In this document: piece after piece, positions 35,901 to 46,651 of the stretch
Layout of the letters: each line of letters begins with the position of its first letter
How positions within the stretch are numbered: the first letter of the stretch is position 1
Assembly: GCA_900239685.1 (NCBI GenBank)
Contig: OENT01000520.1
Location: 39,969-103,968 of the forward strand
From: Rotaria macrura
Taxonomy: Eukaryota > Rotifera > Eurotatoria > Philodinida > Philodinidae
Length of the DNA stretch: 64,000 nt
Direction: 5' to 3'
Program-made: the position numbers and the translations under genes
Notes under the pieces: generated by a model
Seen by the model: only the letters and a program-made list of their open reading frames with translations
What the model was told of the DNA's origin: nothing
Database searches by the model: none

Positions 35901-36006
35901 AACCTTCGATGAATTACATGATTTCATTAAGAAAAATGGTGAACCAACAAAAATATCTGGCGAACAAGAAAAATATGAAGCAATTTTCAATCGATATTTA
36001 GATTGA
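32974..36006 (+). CDS. xylA: Xylose isomerase (class II type)
   Basis: Interconverts D-xylose and D-xylulose; also acts on glucose/fructose in vitro. Exons 32974-33503, 33562-33612, 33678-33838, 33911-33975, 34043-34260, 35700-36006 close in frame to 443 residues, the size of class II enzymes (about 440). Catalytic and metal residues are intact: FTFHDRD (His106, Asp109), [25 protein letters not shown] (metal Glu and Lys), [33 protein letters not shown] and [11 protein letters not shown]. All five introns are spliceosomal and codon use is AT-rich like the neighbours, so the gene is resident in this genome. The family is widespread in bacteria and plants and patchy in fungi and animals, so transfer into the lineage is possible. 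Intron 34261-35699 carries repeat-like sequence. Confidence 0.95.
34261..35699. repeat. Large xylose isomerase intron with repeat-like inverted ends
   Basis: 1439 bases. An imperfect inverted pair of about 24 bases, GTGTACTTCAAAAAGTGAAT (34541-34560) facing GTATACTCACTTTTTGAGTA (35043-35062), brackets about 525 bases. A GCGTTACAATGTTACGC motif lies just outside, near 34442-34458. Some internal words recall the element in the IP3 receptor intron in reverse orientation (GCGCTGATTACGAA there, a reverse match to TTCGGAATCAGCGT here). No target duplication is clear. Confidence 0.35.
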
Positions 36007-37022
36007 CATGCACGATTCAACAAAGTTTTACTTTGTGAAAAGAAAAGAACTAAGACAATAACTCAAAATTGAGATTTTTCTTTGTACTTCATGAATTCTT
36101 TTTCATTTGATTAGATTAAATCGATCTCTTGTATATTCAACGTTGAAAATTCAAATAGTTATACTCATCCTACATATATTACACATAAGGAAACTAGAAA
36201 TCGGATTTCTCTTTTTATTCAAATTTAGATCGATAAAATAATTTGAAGTAGTCATTTTGATGCATACTTATTTCAATATCTACTTGACTAAAATACGTTG
36301 AAATCAAAGGAAAACAATGATTTATCTATAGATGTTGTTTCACATGTCATTTTTTTTTGAACTACACATTTCATAGAAATTGAATGCAACATAATTTTGT
36401 TTCTGTTTATCTTAAATCGAAAAAGACAATTTTATGAAGCTATATACGTATATCATCTAAAACAATCGGCAAATTATCTTGTCTTTTACTGGTCTTATCG
36501 CGGTTCAATGAATTGCGACATAAATATGTACTGGTCGATGAATGAAAACTAGATTTGTTTTGTTATTGCACATCAGTGAATGGATTTCAAAACATTTGAT
36601 AATATATGGAATTTTCATTCTTCATCACTAGTGAATTCTATTCGTCCGCCATTACGACTCTCTTGTTGCCTTGATTCAATTCACAGTATTTTCCTTATTC
36701 CGGTGGACTATGTAAAACGGTGTATCCACAGTTGTCATTCTTTCAATTCTTCGTTTTTTTTTGTGCAATACATACATATCCTTGGAATCTGTACGAAAAT
36801 CGAATGACCGTCAAGAAATCAAGGTGGGGAAGATGAAGAAAGAAAACTTGATTGATCACGCGATCATTTTTTCCTGAATATTAACTAGAAGTGCTTTGTC
36901 AACGGACATTTAATATCTAAGTGAAAGTCAACATAATTTAATTTTTAAATAAAATATAAGTGCACCCATCAACCACATGATTTTTCAATGACCTCTCGAA
37001 GGTTTTGGTTTTTTGTTTTCAG
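36007..37022. other. Intergenic between xylose isomerase and RFC3
   Basis: About 1 kb, AT-rich. A short open frame (36580-36807) has no motif. The right end is a T-rich tract running into the RFC3 splice acceptor at 37021-37022. Confidence 0.5.
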
Positions 37023-39067
37023 ATGAGTCTTTGGTGTGATAAATATCGTCCGAAGACATTCGATGAACTTGATTATCAATTAGAGCAAGCTAATCTATTG
37101 CAAACGATTGTTGCAAGTGGAGACTTTCCACATTTTTTAATATTTGGTCCAAGTGGTGCTGGTAAAAAAACTCGCATATCATGTCTACTTCATGCATTGT
37201 ACGGTGATGGTGTTCAATCATTACGTATTGAAAATCATGAGTATGAAACACCATCGAAAAAGAAAATTGAAATAACAACCATTGGCAGTAATTTTCATAT
37301 ACAAGTCAATCCAAGGTATTCTCATCACTCACAGATCATTATCAAAATAAAAGATGACCATACATAAAGATAATTTATATGTATTGAATTCAAGTTTTCA
37401 CGAAAACATAGTCATCGGTTCACAGTTGATTGATTCAAAATATCTCTTGGTATTGTAGGAGGTGTGAGGTATAGGTGTGTACGGATTGACCTATATAAAC
37501 CAAAGTGAAACGTAGGTTATTTATTTAAAGAAAAGTCTTTCGTCTACTTTCACATTATTTAGTATGACTAGTTCGAACAATAACTTGTGACTTTGGAATA
37601 GGATCATTGAAAATTAAAAAAAAATGATCTCATCGTTCAAAAAATCTAAAACGTGATAAGGAAAAATAACGTGCGTGTTTAAAAATTTAAAACTTGAGTT
37701 GTGCATAGTTGAGTGTGAATAGAAGAGATGTATACATCGACTTATGAATAAAATTCGAAACTAGATTGTCCCTCGAAATTCATCATAATCTTCGAAAGAA
37801 TGCAAAAGAATATTTTATTTCGAATCACACCAATTCTAGGATCTGATTCTCTAAAAAATATTCCATGGTTTCCTATGCTTAGTATAGAGTATATAGGATA
37901 GATTTCTAATCAGTATAACTATTTGTATTTTCTTTTAAAAGCGATGTTGGAATTTATGATCGTGTTGTTATTCAAGAATTAATTAAAACAATTGCACAAA
38001 CTAAACAAATAAATAGTACAGAGCAACGTTCATTTAAAGGTGAAGAATTTAATGTTTTGAATATTCATAAGTTTATTAAATTTATAGCATTTTCTTTATC
38101 TTTACAGTTATTGTTATCGTTGAAGTAGACAAATTAACACGTGATGCACAGCATGGTCTCCGTCGAACAATGGAAAAGTATGTCGGCTCATGTCGTCTTA
38201 TTCTATGTTGCAATTCGACATCACGCGTTATACCTGCCATTCGAAGTCGATGCTTGGCTATACGAGTAGCTGCGCCCACTGTAGATGAAGTATGTCTACT
38301 AGATATATCTCTATGATTGGGTTTTCATTTCTATTATTCTTGCTTTTTGTTCTTAAATTCGAAATAGATTAGCGGAGTTTTAAAAAAAGTTGCTACAATG
38401 GAAGGTATTCAGTTACCAGTCGATCTAGCAAATCGTATTGGAGAAAAAAGTCAACGAAATCTCCGTCGTGCATTACTTATGCTTCAATCATGTGTTACGC
38501 AAAAGTTAGATTTATCATGAAAATTTAAAAATAAATTTTTTTTCTATTGAATATTATTTTGTTTTCCTACAGAGTTCCATTAACGAAAGATCAACAAATA
38601 ATCGAACCAGATTGGGAAATATATTTACGTGACACAGCTCGAATGATCGGTGAACAACAGACACCGCAACGGTACACAAGTCTTGCTTTCTTTAAATTTA
38701 CTCTCATTTAGAATTTTGCTTTCTTATTTCTATAGAATTTTGGAAGCTCGTGAACGTCTATATGAACTTATAGCACATTGTATTCCACCAGAAGTTATAT
38801 TCAAAGTAAATTTATCTTGCAATTTATTTGGGCATAAAATGATTTTTCTTTCTGCTTTTCATGTAGGGTTTACTTGAGGAACTATTAGCTAATTGTGATG
38901 ATTTATTGAAATCTCAAATAACACAAATTGCAGCTGAATATGAACATCGTCTTCGACAAGGTTCCAAAGAAATCTTTCATCTTGAAGCATTCGTAGCTAA
39001 ATTTATGTGTATTTATAAACAACACATGCAATCGATGGCCGCTGGTCTTGATGATTGCTTTGATTAA
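37023..39067 (+). CDS. RFC3: Replication factor C subunit 3 (clamp-loader small subunit)
   Basis: AAA+ subunit of the RFC clamp loader that places PCNA on primed DNA. Exons 37023-37315, 37942-38039, 38108-38289, 38368-38504, 38573-38671, 38736-38805, 38867-39067 give 359 residues (human 356). Markers: MSLWCDKYRPKTFDELDY at the N-terminus, Walker A in FGPSGAGKKTR, Walker B as VEVDKLT, sensor and SRC motif (CNSTSRVIPAIRSRCLAIRV), EKSQRNLRRALLM (sensor 2 region), and the collar domain with TPQRILEARERLYEL, CIPPEVIFKGLLEELL, YEHRLRQGSKEIFHLEAFVA and the end LDDCFD. The VEVDK form of Walker B is normal for RFC3. The ATG directly follows acceptor tttgttttcag. The lipase gene begins 243 bases after the stop. 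Confidence 0.96.
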
Positions 39068-39309
39068 GAATTATGTCAGATTTTGTTTTTTGTTCTTTTG
39101 ATGTAAATGTAGATAGCAATGATAAAAATAAATATAAAATAGCGAAGATCAATAAACGCTTTCATCATAATACGCCTACTTTACTGATTACATACATGGA
39201 AACATAGAACAGGTGTTATGAATGATACACATTTCTTGAAACTATAAAAGAGAAAAAGATTCGAGCACAGAATACTTTTCCTTCGTTTTCATTTTTCTCC
39301 CAAACGAAT

Positions 39310-41407
39310 ATGCTCTTGTCTTACTTAAGTCTTTTTCTAGCATGCGGTAAGATATGATGGCATGAACATTTTAAAATGTATAGATTACTTTGTTAAAATA
39401 GGTATCGCATGTGCTGATATTCTTCGAGAAAATACACCAGAAGAACGACGCAGAATTTTAGTAAGTAAATAAATGATTGAAAACTATTTATACCAAATTT
39501 TTAAAATTAAAAATGAAGGGTCCTTTCGCTGCCGCCAATAGTCGTATCAACTTTCCATGTACCGATTTAAGCCCATCATCAACAGTTCCTACTTCAGGTT
39601 TTTGGTCATCATTGTTTTCTATTAATGATAAACGCATGATGTTGTTTTTATTCAATAATGTCTAGTTCATGCTTTACGACCAGGTGATATAAAACATATT
39701 GGTGCTATCGGTGATAGCTTAACTGTATGTGCCATGACTGATAAAAAAAAGTAGAATCACTTTATATTGTTAACAAACCTTCTAGGCTGCTAATGGTGCT
39801 AAAGCAGGTACAATTATTGGTCTTCTCTTGGAATATCGTGGTGTTTCATGGAGGTACAAGAAATAGTATTAGAGAATATGAGATAAATAACATCATCGAC
39901 TGTTAACTATCTTTCTTTACAATTTACTAGCGAGTACCATATTCCATCGTCTGATATATTAGCTTTAGCGATTGATAGAAAATTTTAAAAGATTCAATAA
40001 TTCGACTGAACTCGTTATTGAAAACAAAAATTCCCCAGAACCTTGTTTAGATTCATTTAATAGCTAGGAATGCTGATGTTTTAAACAAGGATAAAAAGAA
40101 CTAAACGATGTTAATGATTCTCTAAAGAAAGGATTCCATTATGTTCGATCACAATTTATTAAAAAAATATTTTAGTATGGGCGGTGATAATGATCTTTCT
40201 AAAGTTGTCACTTTACCAAGTATGTTGATATGTCTTGTCTGTACTTAGAGAAAAAGCTTCTTCAATATATATTTAAGATATTATGCGCAACTTCAATGCC
40301 AACTTGAAAGGTTTTTCGACAGGCATCGGTAATCAAAATGCATCGAATGCATTTTATAATCTTGCTAGGCCAGGTGCCGTCTCAGTGTAAGAATTTCAAA
40401 GAGTAAATGATAGTTTCACTAGTTTTTTTAATATTTAAGTGAAATGGTAAGTCAAGCGAACATGTTAGTTGATCGAATGATTTCAGCATTAGGCGCTGCT
40501 CAATTTCAAGCAGATTGGAAATTAGTAACATTCTTCATCGGTGGCAATGATCTTTGTGCGTATTGCAACGATAACGTATGCGAATATATTTCGTCACAAG
40601 AGATCACATATGATTTCAAACTGTATGTTACATATAGGAACTTTATAGTGCTCAAACATACAGAAATAATGTTAAAGCAGCACTTGATGTATTGAAAGCC
40701 AGAATGCCACGTACTCTCGTTAATTTTGTTACTGTTCTTAACGTTGCTGAACTTGAAGATTTACACGAAGGTCTTGTATGCACAAACATGCAAGGGTAAG
40801 TATTGAATAAAAGAAAGATATAATTCCATTGTTGTATTTTTCTTAACGACTACTTTTTCATAGATTTTTATGCGATTGTGCTATTAACGCAAATACACGT
40901 GAAGAGGTGCGTGTTGCTAATTTAGCTTATCAACAAGCAACAAATGCTTTGGTTGATTCGGGTATTTATGATACATCAAATGATTTTACTGTTGTTCGTC
41001 AACCATTTATGGAACATATGAAAGTTCCAACAACAGTAAGGAGATTTATTTCTTTTTTTAGAAATATTTTTTTTGTCACTGATATCTGTATTATAGAGCA
41101 GTGGTTTATCTGATTTTTCGTTTTTTGCGCCTGATTGTTTCCATTTCAGTCAAAAAGGTCATGAAGCTGCTGCTGTAGAATTATGGAATAATATGGTGTG
41201 TTTGATTTAGTTGCATAGAATTTTTCAATTCATCAAGCTTTTCCTATCTTTAGATGGAAAAAGTTGGACAAAAGACCACTTCATGGAATTTACTTGATAC
41301 ACTTCACTGTCCTACAGTAAGATTAACACGCTTTTCTCTGTTGGATTTTACAGTATGTTTATTTTATCTAGGGTTCCGGATTCATCCACACATCGATGAA
41401 CAGCTAA
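39310..41407 (+). CDS. Phospholipase B1-like GDSL lipase, single catalytic repeat
   Basis: Secreted or membrane GDSL-family phospholipase. Thirteen small exons: 39310-39346, 39402-39460, 39519-39597, 39666-39724, 39786-39853, 40176-40219, 40278-40386, 40440-40575, 40638-40795, 40864-41035, 41097-41195, 41254-41316, 41372-41407; 372 residues. A short signal peptide ([12 protein letters not shown]) is followed by [31 protein letters not shown] (nucleophile Ser), [40 protein letters not shown] (block III), VNFVTVLNV and [18 protein letters not shown] (catalytic Asp/His). Vertebrate PLB1 has four tandem repeats and a membrane anchor. This gene has one repeat and no obvious transmembrane tail, so it is probably secreted. 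Confidence 0.9.
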
Positions 41408-44400
41408 AAATCTTCATCATGTAGTTGATTCGCTTCATTTTCGATAAATAAAATGCACTACGATATTGAGATATTTCAATAACTATCCAGAATATAAATC
41501 AATTTTGTCGATTTTTAAAAAAAAAGTATAGCAATCTTATCTATAAAAGAATCAGTTCCTATTATATCTTGTCTAATTGAACATGAAAAAATTCTTCATT
41601 ATCAAACACAATAGAACATAACTTGATGCATCTTTTAATTGAGAGTAGACAAAATGCATTGATATAACTTTTATGTAATAGTCGTCTATTTTGAAATATA
41701 ATATATTACATGGACGTAAATGAGTCTGCTAGGCGTATTTCTTCGCATATTTCATTGTATCAAGGTCGATTAATGAAATGCGAAAAACTGACGTTCTAAC
41801 TACATGATGATACACGAGAAAATCATACATCTGCTCTACAAAACAAAAAACGTATGTGACGTAAGCTCGCTAAAGTCATAACTGAAACAAACAGACCAAA
41901 GAATGAAGACAAGAACAATCATGGGTGGGTTTATTGACAATTTAAAAGACTACTCTTCAGTAACTAGCCGATAGCATATATTTTGAAATCAAACTATTTT
42001 TTATAAACAATAAAAGTTGAATAAAACTGAGTATTTCTATATGCCTTTCATACTATTGAAATGGTTTCGTAAAAGAAAACAAATAATAAATAAATTGAAA
42101 AGAAAACGAAGAAATCGATTGCAGTTCGAAGATATGTCTCATGATTAACTGATAACGAGTAAAATATCTAAACGTTTCAATAACATTAATTTTAATGTGG
42201 TAAAATTGAAATCTGGTAATAACATTCTATCTAGATTAGTGTACCTTAATAAATACGTAGATGATTAATTGCACGCAACAAACCTAACAATAAAAGAAGT
42301 TCGAGATGGAATAAACACGTTCTATCCTTAATTATAAACGATCATTGGCATATGATTGATTCTTTTTTCTTTATTAATAATCAACATAAGTTGATCTAGT
42401 TTAATATTTGTTACATGGTTAGGTCTATATTGATTTTTAAATTCGTCCTTGATTTATCTTAGAATCAACGTCCACATAATATACAATCATCGAAGTTAAA
42501 AGCACATGTTTTGATTATCTAAACTTTAAAATCAAACACTATTCTATAATGTGCAGTACTGCAAATCAATTAACTCGTAACGATTAGTACACACATGTTC
42601 GCATTTTAAAAACTCACATATTTCAAATGCTCGACTTTCGAAAGAGTAAAGTTATGAAATATTTTCCTTTCTATTCGCGTTCACTAACAATCACAACTAG
42701 GTCAAACAGATTCTTCATGAACATTCATAATTTGAATTGTAAAGTTTTGGAATTTGAAGACTTGTCAACCGACAAAAATAAATAAAAGAATGTATCAATT
42801 TATATCGGTGCAAAATTTATCTTGACGATTTGTCGCACGACTTGAGCATGAAATTGTATGTAAGAGCTAGAGTGGCATTCGATTTACAAGAATCTTATTC
42901 AGAACGAAGATAGTAATCTTGAAGATGAAATCTCATTAATTCAGGTATTGTGATGTTTGCTGCTTCGTTTATTTTTCACGGCACAGTTATCTGTGGTTCT
43001 CTATGCTTGTTTTCTAAATTTGATAGAACTGTCTCGAGTTGGAACAGCGCTGAACTCGTGTTCGCATATATTAGCTCTTTGTACTCTCTAGCTTTTACAA
43101 TCTGATTTCCTTTGCCTGTTTTTCAGTAATTATCTAATTGTAACCTCAATAGAGTTCACAGTTGTACGATAGGAAATGCCAAAACTTTTAAATCACAGTG
43201 GGTTTTCAAACTTTCTGATCCAGTATAGAATGCAAAATAATGCAACGCCATTTTTGTCCACTGTGTATCTTGTGTGAGTTTTTTATATCATTTTCATATC
43301 AAAATGATGCACCAATTGTGACTCTCGTTTTTCGAGTATGGAAATTCTCATTTTTACTCTTTGCATGCAACGTGTTGTTAGGATGCCTTCCAGAAATTTG
43401 AACAATTTATCTTACTTTTCGTAAAAAGTCTGTGAATTACATGTATGTACGAACCATGAATACTGCATAAAAACAGCCATACTCTTGTGCCTTCACTGAC
43501 ACCTTGTACAAGTCCCGTGTAACACCATTTTGAATCAAAGATAAATATCAATGTAAACTGCTCACATATAAACCCAAATCGACTAGTCAATTAATTCGAC
43601 GTCACTTTGATATCTTTTCGTCGACATCAATATTTCTTCTGTTTCCATTACATGAGCACATGTTAGTTTCGTTTTGAACGGGTTTCTTAACCTGTGTACA
43701 TCTGTTCTTTTACATCATGATATATGCATCTATCTCATATTGATACTTTGAAAATGTTGATTGTCAAAAAAAAAACATTTTAAAGCATGCTAAAAATCAA
43801 TTCCGTCAAATTGATTTCAGTCGAGTGCGCATCGTTCAAAAATATGATTGACTAACACAACGGAACGTCTAATATGTTTGTTCATTCTTCATTTGATGAA
43901 GAATTCTCGTGCAAATAGTAGAAGGAAAAATATCTCATCAAGATTGTCGGATGACACTATTACTTTCGGTAAACAACAAGTAAAATGATACTCATTACTG
44001 TTGAAGGAATTCGTACGGATACTGAATATAAATTAATTTTCACAAGCACGTTCTTTGCGCAGAAACCAATGACAAAGAATACCATTTGTTTACTGATATT
44101 GATCAGTCGAAATTAATGCATGGTGCGAATATTGTTCATGATGTTTTAGTATTATATTCATGCATCACATTTTTTCTTTTGCATTCCCTAGATCATAAAC
44201 TTATATTCTGTTGTGGAAACAATATCGAAGCAATATGACTGGATTCAATATTATACACATGTTAACCGAATTGAATTTTTGTGCAAGTGCTAAATATGTA
44301 ACTGTGTCATAACTGGTTCACAATCGTCTAGAATATATTTTTGTCAATAATATAAGGCCAAATTGTGTAGAATCACTTAATCATTAAAATTCTTTCAAGA

Positions 44401-45911
44401 AAACGTTTATCGGTGAAAATCATAATCCATGAATAGGAAGAAAATGACTCATTACATGGCGATGTTTCACAGATTATTCAGACTCGGTCATCTAATTTTT
44501 AGGTAAGTTATGATGATATGCAATTAATTAATCAATCTATATAATCGATGTTCACTTCAGTCGTTTGAAGCGAATGATTTTCATGCATGGTGTTGTCGAG
44601 ATTAACAAAGAAGAAGAAATGAACTGTTTATGAAGAGCAAAGTTATATCTCGAAAAGCAAATTCCAGAAAAAATGCGAGTTCATATATGAAAAACTTGAG
44701 TTTTTCTACATTTGCTTTCAAAAAGGAAAATTTCGAAAGATATTCTCTCATTCTTTTATCAGTTTAAAATAGATATTGTGATGGTTGATCTGTTTTCTTG
44801 TATTTTTCTTTCGATTTCTCCATTTTATTGATTCATTATCATCAACATTAAAAATAAGATGTCAATCTTAGTCACATGGTATTTTATAATTATAATCATA
44901 TCTACCATGAGCTGCCAACAATTCGACATTCTAATTTTTCGAAACTTTTGCTTTCGATAATTTACTGTTTCGAGCTTTTAATTTCTTAAGGAGGAGTTTT
45001 AGAAGTGCATTTTTTCCAAGATTATTCTTGTCGCGATTTTGTCTGCTAGATTTGGTTTTCGAGGTTTAGACACTTACATTTTTAGCTAGTCATTCCAATA
45101 GTAGCAGACCTGCTGCACAGATTTCACTTCTCGTCACAACCATGGATAGAGCGCGACTCTCGTAGAGGGAGGAGGCGCAGTATAGATATTGGTATATTTG
45201 TCTATCTTTAGAGGCAAATTACAAAGGTAGGTGGGCTGCTCCCCACGTGCCCCTCGATGTACTCAATCAAGGATGTTCATTTATACTAACTTGCAGCAGA
45301 TTTTTTGGTAACTACCATGTTCCTATTGTCGCCATGAAAGTTCCATGAGATGTTTCTCAATAACTAAGTTATACTTCACAATATTTTTATTCTTGCAATC
45401 GAATCGTTTATGTTAATAAATGATAGGAAAATGAAAACACAACAAATTTTTAAATAAACTACTCATTTGATTCCTCCTAACTTAAGCTACTTTTCGTTTT
45501 TTTTACCTATTCCATGGAAATCATTCTTGTTTTCATTTTTACAGGGACGCCTTTTATTATTAATCATTCTCACAAGTACATCGATACGAAGAATGCACGA
45601 AATAAGTTGTACCGCTACTACTGGTATCGTTTTTCTCAATGTGTTAGTACTATTAGTTCTATTTCAAACTGTTAATTTGTGATTCGATTACAATGATCAT
45701 AAGAATCCATCTCAAAAGAGATAAATGAAGTTATTTATTCAGTTCGTTTTTGGCATGATCGAACGAAATCATCAAAACAATGTGCGATTAGCATTTTATT
45801 AAATCTATGAGAAAAATATACATCTGGATCAACACACAATAAAATGGGCTTTTAAAAATATAAACCCATGATATTAAAGAAATCCTTCGATTCATTTAAG
45901 ACGAGACAATC
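41408..45911. other. Large gene-poor region
   Basis: 4.5 kb with no convincing gene. At 45103-45290 there is a patch clearly richer in G and C than its surroundings (gaggaggcgc, gtgggctgctccccacgtg), bracketed by TGCTGCA / TGCAGCA words; it may be an old repeat. At 45545-45682 a good acceptor (catttttacag) opens a frame reading GRLLLLIILTSTSIRRMHEI and ending in a hydrophobic tail. No upstream exon could be joined, so it is not called as a gene. Confidence 0.45.
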
Positions 45912-46500
45912 ATGTGTTCTGTAAAGATAATTTGCCTAATAGGCATTTTTCTATTATCACTAAGCAATATCTATGGTGACAAGAATGCAGACATCGATGT
46001 TCTTCAACGATTAATCGATGGTTTAAGTCAAGAAGAAAAAGAAAAACTTTCTCAATTACTTTTGGACAATGCGAATCAAGGTCGTCAAGATAATTCGAAT
46101 TGGTGTTGCAATATTGATCCTGGTAAGAATTTTTTTCTATTATTTCAATATTACACTTTTCGTGCTCTTTTCAGGAGTTGAAGCTTCTGTAAGAACTCGT
46201 CAAACTACTTTTTACGTCCAACGACATGCTCGTGAAAGATGTGGTTATAGCGATTGTGGTTTATTCGGTTGGTCAAGTTGTACAAGATGGTGTGACAGAT
46301 ATTGGGAAGAATTACAATACGGAGTTGAAACTTATACTGTTTACCAACAACGTCTATGTCCAGCAGCAAATCTTGTATGTTGCGCTGGTTACATTACCGT
46401 TCTCAATCACTGCTTTACCTATGAAGAAGTTATGAATAACCGTGAAATTTTAGAAATGATTGTCGCTCTCGGCATTCCTATAAATCCAACTATGGGTTAA
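45912..46500 (+). CDS. Cysteine-rich secreted protein (unrecognised family)
   Basis: I do not recognise the family. Exons 45912-46122 and 46175-46500 join in phase 1 to 178 residues. A signal peptide (VKIICLIGIFLLSLSNIYG) is followed by a short helical, charged segment (DVLQRLIDGLSQEEKEKLSQ), then a cysteine-rich body with ten Cys: NWCC, RCGYSDCGLFGWSSCTRWCD, RLCP, LVCCAGY and LNHC. The WSSCTRWC piece recalls the thrombospondin type-1 start, but the rest of that domain is absent. An even Cys count suggests five disulfides. An acceptor (tttaag) lies 12 bases before the ATG. AATAAA sequences follow the stop, and CTCF starts only 151 bases further on. Confidence 0.78.
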
Positions 46501-46651
46501 ATACATAATAAAATAAAATCATTTGAAAATAAACTAACGACATCTATCAAGAATATTTCTATTTGTTGATTTTGCTTACCAGTATACTGAAAGAACAAAG
46601 AGCTTTCTTTTTTTTTGTATTTTCTTTGCCCTTGAATTGTGCAGATCTAAT

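Noticed and set aside
45545..45682. Terminal exon with hydrophobic, GPI-like end
   Set aside because: Good acceptor, but no upstream exon with matching phase or domain could be found in 4 kb.
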